From Siphonodentalium dalli (Eukaryota > Mollusca > Scaphopoda > Gadilida > Siphonodentaliidae): 64,000 nucleotides of DNA. The translations under genes were made by a program, and so were the position numbers. The notes beneath the pieces were generated by a model. The model was not told the DNA's origin. It searched no databases and saw only the letters and a list, made by a program, of their open reading frames with translations. The stretch's first letter is position 1, and each line of letters begins with the position of its first letter. Where the stretch lies: contig CP136061.1 of NCBI GenBank assembly GCA_032622095.1, positions 171,681,107-171,745,106 of the forward strand, read 5' to 3'. Positions 1-10,848 of this stretch are shown here, piece after piece.

Positions 1-1051
1 CAATTCATCTAGTAATATCAATATACCCCCCAATATCCTATATACCCCCCCCCCCCAAATTTTCTTTGAAAAATAAGGTCATGTGGTGGTTAAGAAAATA
101 ATATTGGAAAATCTACAACTAATGTTGTATCAGGCATGAAATTTTTTGGTGTGAACATCTAATGTACAACTAATGTTGTATCAGGCATGAAATTTTCAAC
201 TGTTTAAATTTTGATTAAAGTAGGGGGCCAAAACTCCACCCCCTCTACACTCACTACCCATTGCCTCAAACGTGGCCCCCACCCAGGCTGCCTGGAAATC
301 AATATTATTATACCAGTACCAAACAGCATAGAGGAGAGTTAAATCTCTTATCTCTGCCCCTATTAGAACAAATGTGAATCCCCATCTATGAGATCCATTT
401 ATCTAGTAATATCAATATACCCCCCAATATTCAATATACCCCCCCCCCATTTTTCTTTGAAAAATCAGGGTATGATTTCACCTGGATAAGTGGTGGTTAA
501 GAAAATAATTTTGGAACAGCAAGCCTGTATTAAGTGTGTCTGACCTTTGCAGAATGAGGTCCCCAAACGGCGAATTTAATGACACTATTCCGCAAGGTGG
601 GCTAGCATCACTGAATTCACCTCACCCTCTGGTGTCCTCTTTTCCTAAAAATAACCCCATTTGAACAAATCTGAACCCCGGTCACCCAAGGCCCCTCCAT
701 ACCAAATATAAGCTATATAGGCCCAATGGTTCTTGAGAAGAAATTGTTTTAAAAATTACTATGGCGGGAAACAGTTACGGTCCTGGCTTTGCACCTATTT
801 GATCTGATGAACTTATTTGAACAAATCTGATTGTGAGTCACCTAGGGAACATGCACACCAAAATATATAAACACATTTGGTCTTTAATATGGAGAAGAAA
901 ACAATTGTTGAAAGACAGATGGATAGACATCCCAACAGATAGATGGATAGAAGGACTGCCTGACAGACAGAAGACAAATTCAATCCAATATACCCCCCAA
1001 TTTTTCTTCACCTGGACACCTGGCTAAGTGGTGGTTAAGAAAATAATATGA
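1..1051. repeat. Cluster of dispersed direct repeats
   Basis: Several blocks recur within the first 2 kb. The block with 'atctagtaatatcaatatac' followed by C-runs occurs at about 8-66 and 397-462, with a shortened form at 986-1005. The block 'gtggtggttaagaaaataat' occurs near 81, 491 and 1029. The block starting 'aacaaatctgaaccccggtc' (about 662-832) recurs at 1822-2010 and, inverted and diverged, near 13265-13490. The short ORF at 833-1027 lies in this repeat DNA, has no recognisable domain and is not called as a gene. Confidence 0.7.
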
Positions 1052-1318
1052 AACAGCCAAGCCTGAATTTAGTGTCTGACTTGCAGATTGAGGTCCCCAA
1101 AAGGTGAATTGAATGACACTATTCCGTAAGGCAGGCTAGCATCACTGAATTCACACTCAGTCTGATTAGGCCTCAACTGCCATGGGAAACCTAGAAACAG
1201 ATTGAAGTTCTACTGTTGAAGTTGGTGATTCTAGCCTGCTGTACAGGGTAGCAACACTAAATTCACCCCCTGGGGACCTCATTCTGCAAATGTCAGACAC
1301 ACTAAATTCAGGCTTGAT
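1052..1318. repeat. Small inverted repeat (foldback)
   Basis: Sequence at 1055-1155 ('aagcctgaatttagtgtctg') returns inverted at about 1215-1315, ending 'cactaaattcaggctt'. The loop is about 60 bp. A third, direct copy of the left arm lies at 525-612. It looks like a small non-autonomous element or repeat fragment. No target duplication was identified. Confidence 0.65.
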
Positions 1319-1799
1319 AAAATAATTTTGTTTTAATTTGATAATAACAACAAGCACCATTGCTAGTGCAGTGTTTACACAAACCTGTCCAATAACATTC
1401 TAATCTCTAATCTGTCATTCTGATCTCAATTAATGACCTGACTGTGTGTCTACTGCTGAGTCCTCTTGTAGATATAATATTGGCAGATATAATAACTGCT
1501 TCTGGAGAGAGGTAAGTTGTGATATGATATGGGTGAAGGGGCTGTTGGCAGGGTGGGGTCCTGGGTCATGTGAGGGTGGGGGGGGGGTGGGTAATGGAAA
1601 GTTTCTGTCATTTCATTGAAGACTGAAGTTTCATAACTCAGAGGATGTTATAATTATGTGAGTTTTTCAAATTTTATAACATGTTATAAAAAAAAATTTA
1701 TTAAAAAAATTTTGTGTGTTAAATTGAGCAAGGAGTTAAATCTGAATATTTTTTTGGGTTTTTTTTTTATTTTTTTAGTTATGTCACTGGCTCCGCCAA

Positions 1800-2015
1800 C
1801 ATTCTACACAGTGACCTCATTTGAACAAATCTGAACCACAGTCACCCAAGGTACCCTCATACCAAATATGAACCCATTCGGCCCGACAACTTCAGAAAAG
1901 AAGTCGTTTTAAGAATTAATATGTGGAAAAATAGTTATGGTCCTGACATCAAAACTATTTGACTTGGTGACCTCATTTGAACAAATCTGAATAAGAGTCA
2001 CACATGGTAATCAAC
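1800..2015 (+). repeat. Dispersed repeat, second copy of the 655-832 block
   Basis: The phrase 'atttgaacaaatctgaacca' and the following roughly 170 bp ('cagtcacccaagg', 'accaaatatgaacccattcg', 'gaagtcgttttaagaattaa', 'atggtcctga') match 655-832 in the same order with moderate divergence. The same block is seen in reverse at 13265-13490. No coding capacity was seen. It is a multi-copy interspersed repeat of unknown class. Confidence 0.65.
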
Positions 2016-2199
2016 AAAATATGTGTCATGTGGTGTTTATTCAATATTTAAATGTTCACATGTATGCAATATACTTGAACTTGTACATGCATAAAGTTAT
2101 AAGCTCATCAATTTGGTATCAGAATCATATATATATATGAGTTTGTGCTGTTTTCAATTTGCATAGCCTCAAAATTAATAAACTTGCAGACCCAAACAA

Positions 2200-2640
2200 C
2201 CCTGGGAATTGACCTAGGCAATAGGCAATGCCTAGGTAAAAGCAGAGGCAAAATAAGTTTGCCTAGGTAAAACAAGTTCATTGGGTTACTAAAATTGATT
2301 TGTGTCTATCAGAAATAGAACCTCTTTAGCCAAAATGACTTCCTTAAATCACTATTTACATATATTGTCCTAAAATTGATTCCATGGTACTGGGCCATTA
2401 ACTAGCTACCCATAAGGGCACTAGTTTTGGAGATGCTTTGTGGAATGTATATATATGACGAGTAGTGGCCTGGAAATTTTCTCCAAAATAACTAAGCATT
2501 TCAGGTTATTATTGAATCATATTGATTTGAGATGGCAATATTGTTGCAAAATTGCCTAGGTAAAATCTGTTTTTGCCTTGGCTGATTTCTTTCACCTAGG
2601 CAAAAATATTGCCTAGGCAAATTTTCCTTAATTCCCAGGG
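2200..2640. mobile_element. Short TIR element with GCCTAGGCAA subrepeats
   Basis: The left end reads CCCTGGGAATT and the right end reads AATTCCCAGGG. Both ends carry several copies of 'ttgcctaggcaa'-like motifs, so the element can fold back. The flanks ('gacccaaacaa' on the left, 'tgcccaaataa' on the right) are similar but not identical. They may be a decayed target duplication of about 11-13 bp, which is weak. The element is about 440 bp and non-coding, so it is probably a MITE-like non-autonomous element. Confidence 0.55.
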
Positions 2641-3094
2641 CTGCCCAAATAACCACTATGCAGGGGCAGATTTCCAAATAAAATAACAAATATGCATGCA
2701 TGTTTATTTGGAACCCAAGAGTATGTTCCATAAGTCCGAAACAAGGCATACAGGTAAAGCAGCCAGGCATGGGATCCACTCTCATAAAATTAAAATTGCA
2801 AAATTCATGCCCATCAATCCACAACTCATCACACACTTCACGTCACTTTTCACAGGGATATGTTATTAGAAGCCATGTGTTTTGTACACTAATAATCATC
2901 AATATTTATGAGCATTAGTCGTAAAAACAGAAATAAAAAATTTAGAAAACTTTTTCTCCAAATATCAATAAACACTTTAGGGTCGGCGGGTTATTTTATA
3001 GGGTCGGTCGATGCTCGGAAACAAAGCATCTTTATTTTCTGGCCTCATTCAACATTATTTCTTTCATTTGCATTTCGACCATATTTCTTTAAAT
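2641..3094. other. Gene-free stretch with a short dispersed repeat
   Basis: No credible gene. Around 2960-3050 ('gggtcggcgggttat', 'gggtcggtcgatgctcgg') the reverse complement resembles 31483-31555 and 37735-37820. All three carry an AGGCCT/AGGCCA start, an A-rich stretch, 'tttgtttccg' or similar, and a GACCGACCCTA/CTACCCTA block. It is a three-copy dispersed repeat in this window. Confidence 0.5.
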
Positions 3095-3535
3095 TTTAAA
3101 GTGATGTGAAACACTCCAGTTGGGTGACCAAATAGAAATGGTGAATAATCTTCCTCAAAGTACTTAGTTACATTTTACAAATATTATTTCCAAATTCACA
3201 ACACACACCGTCATTCTTATATATTATTGAAATGCAGTGACTTTCGTTGGCGGAATCATTTTTGTAAATTTATCGTTGATAGTTGCATCCCGAATCTAGA
3301 CATAAATATTTACATTTCAGCGTAGTTCAGGCGATGTTTTCAATGGAGTGTTACGGTCGATTTGTTTCAGATTTTTGGCTCTGAGCCTCTGATAGTAGAA
3401 TGCTACATTCTCCCAGTTGGCATGGTGCCTGAAATTATATACTAACTTATCAGTTTCACGTACCCGAACAAGTCCATAATATGTCTTTAATATGTTAACT
3501 TTATAATGTTTAATAATAAAGGTTGTGTTAAACAT
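3095..3535 (-). repeat. Dispersed repeat, copy 1 (start 'taaagtgatgtgaaacac')
   Basis: The block starts 'taaagtgatgtgaaacac' and runs about 430 bp. A second full-length but strongly diverged copy lies at 14783-15175, and a third copy of the first 160 bp lies at 54265-54425. Anchors shared by copies 1 and 2 include 'cgtcccgaat'/'catcccgaat', 'aaatatttac' and 'cataatatgtcttta'/'cacaatatgtcttta'. The minus strand of its second half is open and is described separately. Confidence 0.7.
3317..3535 (-). pseudogene. Repeat-borne ORF with LKTY..GL..LV..W.NVA pattern, copy 1
   Basis: The ORF is 72 residues and the function is not recognised. Residues 16-22 read LKTYYGL, followed by LV at about 31-32, W at about 41 and NVA at about 43-45, then a basic stretch (QRLRAKNLKQIDR). 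The same skeleton appears in a second diverged repeat at 15002-15154 (LKTYCGL, then LLV, HW, KNVA, then KFQPRRL). The two nucleotide copies differ widely while these residues persist, which suggests that the fragment derives from a real protein, probably encoded by a mobile element. It has no signal peptide, transmembrane segment or known motif. It may be an exon remnant, since neither end looks like a complete gene. The inference rests on two copies only. Confidence 0.35.
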
Positions 3536-4148
3536 GCTGCCTCATTACATTATTAACATTGGATTACCCGTATATGTCTGCCCGAGTCGTCAATGATCTA
3601 GTCATTTGGACAGACATTTGTTTACTACAGTTCCTTATGCCAAATTTTTAATTTGTTTATGAATAGAACCTGGTGTGAAATTGTCTACAATGGAGGTTAC
3701 GAGCAGTTTACCTCATCAAAATACAAACCATTAATAGAACCATGCATATATAGCATCAGTTCTGACCGTCGCTCGCAGACGAGTATGATTCGCCACACCG
3801 TAGCATTTCAACCAGGCTCTGCTCAATGCTCATAATTAATTTTGACCAAATGTATATTTGTTTTCAATATTTAATAATTTGTGCAATATAAATAGCAAAT
3901 AAGTCTCAATAGAAATATGCATTTTTTCAAGACTGAGTTGACAATAATGAAATTGATCATCTGGACGATACAGACACCGTGAAATAACATCAACCAAAAG
4001 AACCAACAAAGAACATCAACATATTTAGCATACATGTACAACCCAACTAATAGAGCTATAAATATGACTTGTACGTTAAATACCGTACCGAATCAACACA
4101 GATATATATCTATTGGCCTATCATATATGTAAAGATAAGTTTATTGAC
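3536..4148. other. Gene-free stretch
   Basis: AT-rich sequence with no supportable gene, RNA or repeat structure. The 60-residue open frame at 3653-3835 has no recognisable motif and no repeat partner. Confidence 0.5.
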
Positions 4149-4157
4149 AATCAAGTC

Positions 4158-4647
4158 GGGTCCGTGACTACCCGCTCCCGAGACAACCCGCCCCCTTTCA
4201 CTCCGAGACAACCCGCCCCGGACAACCCGCCCCCTAAAATTAATTAGCGGTAATTAGTGGCTAATTAGGAGTGTGAGGGGATTATGAGATGTTTGTTTAA
4301 CGAAACTGGGTTGTTCTTTATAGATATTTATTTGATGTAACAACAACACGGACAACAATAAATACACATGTAATCATGATAATATAACTTATGAACACAA
4401 AAATGCATCAACGGTAATATGTTTATTTATTACGAAGTTTAATGAACGAAATTTTAAAACGGAATGAAGTATATATGCTAATATGAAAATGAACGTTGTG
4501 CTGGTCTCATCACAATCAACGGTAAGAACATAAAAGAACATAATCACTATTAACAATTTCTGGACAACCCGCCCTTATTTATCGGGACAACCCGCCCCGA
4601 AAATAGCAGAGGGGTGGGTTGTCTCGGGGGCGGGTAGTCCCGTTCCC
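4158..4647. mobile_element. 490-bp TIR element with 9-bp TSD (Mutator-like MITE)
   Basis: The terminal inverted repeats are about 37 bp: GGGTCCGTGACTACCCGC on the left against the complement of the right end, GGGAACGGGACTACCCGC. Both continue CCCGAGACAACCC. The flanks are a perfect 9-bp duplication, AATCAAGTC at 4149-4157 and 4648-4656. A 9-bp TSD together with GGG-starting TIRs is typical of the MuDR/MULE superfamily. There is no ORF, so it is non-autonomous. Subterminal copies of GACAACCCGCCC occur inside both ends and could be transposase-binding sites. Confidence 0.85.
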
Positions 4648-5609
4648 AATCAAGTCACCTTCACAGGTAGAGTAATTTAGATAAAACAGACAAACAAGTA
4701 AACAAATAGATGGACAGGACATATGAGAAAGTATTGATTGGAAGTTGATTGGTGAAATAAAGTGATAAAAACTTGCCTAATCTTCATGTCCAACAGTCAT
4801 CAGATATAGAATAGGGCATTAATGGCCCTACAATAACATATAGATTTTGTGATCCGTTAGTTAGTGAATCAGTAACTCAGTTTATTTCGGCCAATTTGGC
4901 CGGTTACTTCATGTGACTTTTTCATCTGACGTGTGTGTCGGATAATTGATCTGGAGGATTTATGTAAATGTTAGCCCAAACTACATTTCCAAGTAACGAT
5001 GGTTTTGTTGTTTATTTTGAGGAATAATACCGCGTCAGATGAATTCAGCCCAAATATGTTAACAGTTGTCGTGTCAAACATTCGGCAGTAGGTTAGCGTT
5101 ATTTAGTATTTGTGGATGTCATTTAACATGGGGAAAATAGACTACTGAGCTTGAACGAGCATGTGAATTTGTCGTTTTTAATGTACAGCAACTTGATAAT
5201 CAATAACAGAGGCATTCTCTGTCAAATAAGGTCGCTCTATTTACGGTATTAATTGCGGAACTTTCTAAAGTAAACTACGCGTAAACGGATACATACGGTA
5301 AATTATAGAATGTGCCGGAATCGGCCTAATCGCCCCAGGGCCAACTCGCCCAGTCGACGTGTGTCAATTCGGTACCTACTATAACATGTACCCGAGTCCG
5401 ATACGGAATAAAAGATGTATACGGGTGTTATATAGCGTTTGGTCCGTTGTTTCTCAATGAATATTATTGAAATTTGGTGTATATGTCCGGGCTGGGACAT
5501 GGAATACAACAACGTTTGAATTGTTTTTAAATTTACAAATTTGTTGATTTTATTCAATTTTTTTTCGTTCTGAAAACACACTATAAAGTGTATATAATAT
5601 AATAACGAA

Positions 5610-5898
5610 CACGAGACATACATAATTTATAAACTGTTAACAAAAGATATCAAATTCAATACATGACAAAGATGACTCAGTGGAGTTTATAAAGTGAACA
5701 TAAAAACATTGAGGTAAGAATCTTTTTAAGGAATGCAACTTTGTTTAATGATAATAAACACATAAATTAAAATAACAAACATGAGACATACATGATTTAT
5801 AAACTGTTAACAAAAGATATCAAACTCAATACATGACAAAGATGACTCAGTGAAGTTTATAAAGTGAACATAAAAATATTAAGGTAAGAATCTGTTTA
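5610..5898. repeat. Two-copy tandem duplication inside the arm
   Basis: The block 'aactgttaacaaaagatatc' through 'aaaacattgaggtaagaatc' is present at about 5622-5722 and again at about 5794-5892, a period of roughly 170 bp. The same pair is found inverted in the right arm at about 21005-21290, so the tandem duplication predates the formation of the two arms. Confidence 0.75.
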
Positions 5899-7362
5899 AG
5901 CATTACTAAACCGTTTAGCACAGACCACAGTCCACTTCACTCATCCGATCATCACCAAACTTCATATTTATCTTGATATTGATCTATCAGATGAGAGCTA
6001 TCAAATATTTTTTTAATTTCATAGGAAAAAATGGTCGCCAGCGGCCATATTGCATTTACGTTATATTTTATCGCGTCATGTCGATATCTAGTATTACTTA
6101 GAAATTTCACCTTTCCAGATTCATAATTGCTCCATTGACTGTAACAGATGAAATTATTCCCCTCTTCGGATAGAGTATTAGAGTGTCACTGAAACTTTAT
6201 TTTGTCAGACTGTCTGTATAATCACTGATTATATATGGCAATAATCTGTAATAAGATGTAGCACTATTTTATTTTATATTTACATGCAGTGCTGTTTTTA
6301 TACATCAATTATAATCCCCCTAGATCATCATGTGATCGATCATACATCGCGCGAGGACCTGGTTGAATTAAGGGGGGTTTTATGGATCACTTCTGTCCTC
6401 AAGCTAGATTATACTTATGACATTTAATGGCATGTTTCTAACGTGGAGGGTTAGATATGCTTGAGAAACCACCACTCTTTAATTCACACCAAGTTCTCAG
6501 CTGTCATGTTCGGATAATAGAACCCATAGCCATGATATATGGTTTATTTTGTGTATACTAGTAACATAGTTATTTCCAGTACCTTTATATACCAGTACTG
6601 TGTATAACAATGCATATAAATTAATCCATGTATACATGTATATTGATTCAACGGATTCAGTGGTTTTGTCCATCAGTCTATCAAATTTGCGGGGAAAACA
6701 TGGCCACAAGCAGTACACCCTGCTAAATTTCGAATTTGAATCAATTGGCGCACCCTGCAGCCAGCTTTTAGTGGAGAACTTTTACTTATGTTGATATTTT
6801 GGGTCACCGCTAGATGTGAGCCATATTTTGTTCTCAAACGGTCCTTGTGAAGACATCACTGCCAGCGGTGATCTTCAATTTTACTATTTTTATGGCTAAA
6901 TAATTTGGTTGATCCTACAGACGACACCCCTTGTCCGATCGTCATCAGATTCCACAATTATCTTCTGGATAACCAGGGTGAGAGTAATCTAATTTTCCCG
7001 AATTTCGTTAAAAAACATTACCACAGGCAGCAATTTGGTATCTTACTCTTTGATCCTCTTTTGCATGACTGAATTGTTTAGCAACTGTACAGACATATCC
7101 CTCATCTGGTTTTTATATACATGTATATCTCTTCATGCGGATAGCCAGTATTACGTATAGGTACTTCAACTTTCTGCATTCCTGTCATCATTTGAAATAT
7201 AAAAATTTACCTGATACATGCACCCTTCAAAATTTGTTTCGTCGTATCTATTTTAATGACCCGTATGGTAATATTGATACAGATATATTTGTCAAACATT
7301 TCTTTGTACAATATACAGGTATTTAGTTTGTAACTAAATCTAGAAATATATAATAGTAGCTC

Positions 7363-7860
7363 GTGGACCCCACTTCGTCCGGGATGTTCCCCTCTGATTT
7401 TCGGAGAAATGTGCGATTTAACCTTGAATTGACTATTTTAAAGGTGAAGGTCATGTCGGGGTCACGATTTGACCCGTCCAAAACACTCCCCGGACAAAAG
7501 TCACGACAAAAGTACCCGTCGAAATCCGCCCGGCTTTATACCCGATTTGACCTTGAATTGACAATTTTGAATGTCAAGATCAGGTCAGGGTCATGATTTG
7601 ACCCACCCGAAACACTCCTGGGACAAAAGTAACAGTAGGTATCAAATTTCGTTGAAATACTTCCGTTTTACCAGATTTGACCTTGAATTGATCTTTTTGA
7701 ATGTCAAAGTCAGGTCGGGATCAAGATTTGACCCGTCCAAAATACTCCCTGGAAATAATTTCCCCTAGGTATCAAATTTCGTCAAATCTGTCCGGCAGTT
7801 TTCCCGGCCATAGCTAACAGACAAACAGACAGACAAATGTCCAAAATATATATTAAACTA
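7363..7860 (+). repeat. Tandem repeat, period about 130 bp
   Basis: The phrase 'gaccttgaattga' recurs three times (near 7415, 7550 and 7680). Each is followed by 'aatgtcaaga/gtcaggtcggg' and 'gatttgacccgtccaaaaca'. The tandem units read as an imperfect protein repeat in one frame because the period is near a multiple of three. Nothing suggests a real gene. The same block lies inverted at 19060-19445 in the right arm. Confidence 0.75.
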
Positions 7861-8307
7861 GCTGATGTACTCGACTTCGTTCGGGCTAGTTAGGGATTTT
7901 TTTTTTGATCGCCTCCATCTGGACAGTACCCAGTATATACAGCGTCTGGCCAAACTATTGTTCAATTGGTCCAGAAACATGCCTATATCAGCACGTTCGA
8001 GAACATGGTCCCACGTGAAATTGGACCCGTCCATATTGCTCCCGGGATCGAAGTAGTCCTACACACAAATTTTTAGTCGGATCGGTCAAGGTCCAGAAAC
8101 ATGCCTATGAGCGAGGTCAAGTTGACACGTTAAATACCAAATTCGAGCAGTGTTAGAGTCTATAACACATACACACATGCATTCACGCATACACACATAC
8201 ATACATACATACAGACAGGTGTTTCAAAATGTATAATCGATAGCTACAACAATTCTATGGTAGATAGTTCACGGCCGACCTGATGCATGCATCTTAGTTT
8301 TCTTGTA

Positions 8308-8794
8308 ATTTATTGGCAATATGAATATTGCCCAATATCGTGCATCGGTGCTACTATTTGCTGAAATCCGCCTGATCGGTGAAAGCCGGAGAAATCCTGC
8401 GTAAATACAGAAAGCCGGGTCGGGTTTCTGACTGGATATAAATAGATTATTACGCCACCTGTGGTGTATCTAGCTGCTGAGATTTTGATATTGCGTGGTG
8501 GACAGGGCGAATGCATTGTGGGGCTTTTATTTATAGAGTTGGAAATTCCGTTTATTTAAAAGTCGGAACTACGCGACCAGTAGGCCAAGTCCAGTAAAAC
8601 GGTTCGTTATAGGTGCTGGTTGTTATTGTTATTTTAACCGAATTCTGAGTTGGTCATTCGCGAAACCAATATATTTTATATTCTATAATTAAAACCGTGG
8701 GTATATAATATATGATCCTCTTTGTGGATATTGTAGGAAGGTAAATTTAGCTAAAGCGGTGGGATATCTTGCAAGACAACACATTTCGGTTTGC
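8308..8794. other. Spacer start, gene-free
   Basis: No gene is supported. The segment at about 8451-8516 ('attacgccacctgtggtgt', 'cagggcgaatg') recurs directly at 10324-10390. Sequence at 8630-8690 shares phrases with 9890-9940, as part of a set of short direct repeats within the spacer. Confidence 0.5.
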
Positions 8795-9505
8795 GCTATA
8801 ACTGCTCAATGTTTTAACGTGTTACACAACGTCTGATAAAAAGAGTTCTATCTGGAATATTCACACTATTTTTTCAGAGAACATGCATAGAGTAAACATA
8901 GTCCTATCGGACTATCGTAAAGTAGTTCCGTTTAATTCGGGATTAATTAACCCTCAGACTGCCGAAACTGCCGACAATAAATTCGCTTGTTCGTGTCCCC
9001 CGAAAATCAAACTTGCCTGTTTAGAGGTCCCATTTTCGTGGCTAATGGTGATAGAATCACAATTTTCAGTCAAGTTCATGGATAAATTACATTACACTTA
9101 ATCGGCTTATGTCCGCGGCCATAAACCTGCGTTTTGATAACAATTTATTTGAGACAAACTGTTGCGCGGGTATCAGTCGGCGCTTATCGGTTGAAGTTAT
9201 TATGATCGTGCAGCCTGCACGTGCAACAAGTGTTCAAATACAACAGAAGAAAAAAATACTATGTCAAATAAATAACGTGATCAATGGACAGACAAGTTTC
9301 ATTTCCGTGGGACTCGAAAAAGCGAATTTAATGTCGTCAGTTTCGGCAGTCTGGGGGTTTTAATTAATCTCCTTTACGATATCCCGATAGGACTATGTTT
9401 ACTCTATGTTCTCAGAAAAAAAATGGTGTGAATATTCCCGATAGAACTATTTTTATCAGACGTTTTGTAACACATTAAAACATTGAGCAGTTAGCGCAAT
9501 TTTCT
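8795..9505. repeat. Foldback element of about 710 bp
   Basis: The left arm, about 8795-9030 ('gcgctataactgctcaatg' ... 'cagactgccgaaactgccga' ... 'gtcccccgaaaatcaaactt'), returns inverted at about 9280-9505 ('cggcagtctgggggttt', 'cattgagcagttagcgc'). The loop is about 250 bp. The left arm has an extra segment, about 30 bp, around 8925-8955. The ORFs at 8883-9101 and 9109-9363 have no recognised domain. It is probably a snap-back non-autonomous transposon. No convincing target duplication was found. Confidence 0.65.
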
Positions 9506-10406
9506 GGAATTTCGGACTATTTCGTCTATAAAAATACGATGAGCAACTGAAAATGTTTTTCAACATTCTGGAAGGGGTACATATCCATGGTATATATGTT
9601 TAAAATTTCACCCATAAACTATGACAGATAACAAAGTTATAATTAGTTTTGTAGGCCCACCATAAATCCCCTATAATAAACGCATGCCTCCGTAAGCACA
9701 TGGCTTTGCAGTGGATACTTTCGTTCCCAGCATGCATCATTCTCGCTATCTGTAAAATGTCTATGAACAATGGCTGTGCCATGCACTCTTAGCTTTGATC
9801 CGCATTTAGAAGCATTCTGGTGTGCGAATGAGAAACCTGCAGTAATTTATAAGCCGTAGTTCATTGTAATAATTTGAAGAATTACTTATCTTAACGGAAT
9901 TCTGAGGCGGTCCATTCATGTAACAATATATTTTATATTATGATTTATATTTATGGCTAATAATATGATCTTGGTGGCGTTACCATTTCTGACTATGGTT
10001 TTCTTGTAATTAACTTGTGTTTGTGTGGTTGGAGGCCGAAATTGTAATCGTCTGCCCTTACTGTTCATTGTGTTACCATACGTACCGCTGTGTAGCAGGT
10101 AGCTGAATAAATCGGAGTCGATAAATGGAGTGGGTGACCCGATAAATAAACTGTATACTAAGTTGAAATTCACCCAACTTTGCTATAATTTATGAACTGT
10201 AGTCGAAAAGACAGCGATGCCCGTGATGCATATAATATACTAAATACTTTTAATCAGTCAACCATGCATTTATAATTGATATTTTTATTTATATATGGTG
10301 CATATTTATAAAGCATATGTATTATTACGCCACCTGTGGTGTTTCTAGCTTCTGTGAGTTTGATATTGTGTGGTGTACAGGGCGAATGATATTCTTGGAG
10401 ATTTTG
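9506..10406. other. Gene-free stretch with direct repeats
   Basis: No gene is supported. The segment containing 'cttggtggcgttaccatttc' near 9971 recurs at 13823, together with an upstream 'aatttgaagaattactt'/'aatttgaaggattactt' pair. The segment 'gcatatttataaagcatatg' near 10300 recurs near 13875. This part of the spacer was therefore duplicated directly, about 3.6-3.9 kb apart, and then diverged. Confidence 0.5.
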
Positions 10407-10848
10407 TGTACCTTACTCAATCGTGCCGATAGAATCACGTAGATGCCGAAATTGTAACGTTAACGCCACCGGTGTATAATATGTTTATGAAAATATGATA
10501 AATCGTATCGATAGAGTCAGGACAGGCTGAAATTGTAAACTTAAAGTCACCGGTGTAATAATATGTTGTTGAAAATATAAATAATTTGATAGACTGAAAA
10601 TAATATATAACCCATTGGGAGCCCCTGATGTATTCTTGTTTGTACCTTACTCAATCGTACCGATAGAATCACGTAGATGCTTAAATTGTAAAGTTAACGC
10701 CACCGGTGTATAATACGTTTTTGAAAATGTGTTAACTCGTATCGATAGAGTCAGGACAGGCTGAAATTGTAAACTTAAAGTCACTTGTTGTTGAAAATAT
10801 AAATAATCTGATAGACTGAAAATAATGTGTAACCCATTGCGAACCCCT
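10407..10848. repeat. Two-unit tandem duplication, period 234 bp
   Basis: Unit 1 at 10407-10640 and unit 2 at 10641-10848 both start 'tgtaccttactcaatcgt'. Both continue through 'gatagaatcacgtagatgc', 'taacgccaccggtgtataat', 'atcgatagagtcaggacagg' and 'aacccattg'. Unit 2 has a deletion of about 14 bp after 'aaagtcac'. There are no coding signs. Confidence 0.85.

Larger units (their letters stand above)
4884..8307 (+). repeat. Left arm of the giant inverted repeat
   Basis: The left arm matches the complement of 18729-22012 almost throughout, with small indels. Anchors are 'ttcggccaatttggccgg' at the outer end, 'ccatgtcccagcccgg' near 5490, 'tcctcgcgcg' near 6350, the 7363-7800 tandem block and 'catcttagttttcttgta' at the inner end. 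It carries no gene. The open frames at 5303-5623, 6497-6718 and 7363-7768 are shared with the other arm because the DNA is duplicated, and they have no recognised domains. Confidence 0.9.

Noticed and set aside
2200-2653. 12-13 bp flanking similarity as a target duplication of the TIR element
   Set aside because: The flanks match at only about 10 of 13 positions and overlap the TIR base, so the duplication is not claimed.
5303-5623. 106-residue ORF also found at 21303-21611
   Set aside because: The arms of the giant inverted repeat are nearly identical DNA, so shared frames are expected. The ends of the two ORFs disagree.
7363-7768. Repeated RFDLEL..FDPSK peptides suggesting a repeat protein
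   Set aside because: The DNA is a tandem repeat of about 130 bp and the frame is broken between units. No start or splice signals support a gene.
8190-8222. Direct-repeat cluster suggesting a CRISPR array
   Set aside because: It is a CATA microsatellite in eukaryotic DNA. No regular repeat-spacer structure exists anywhere in the window.
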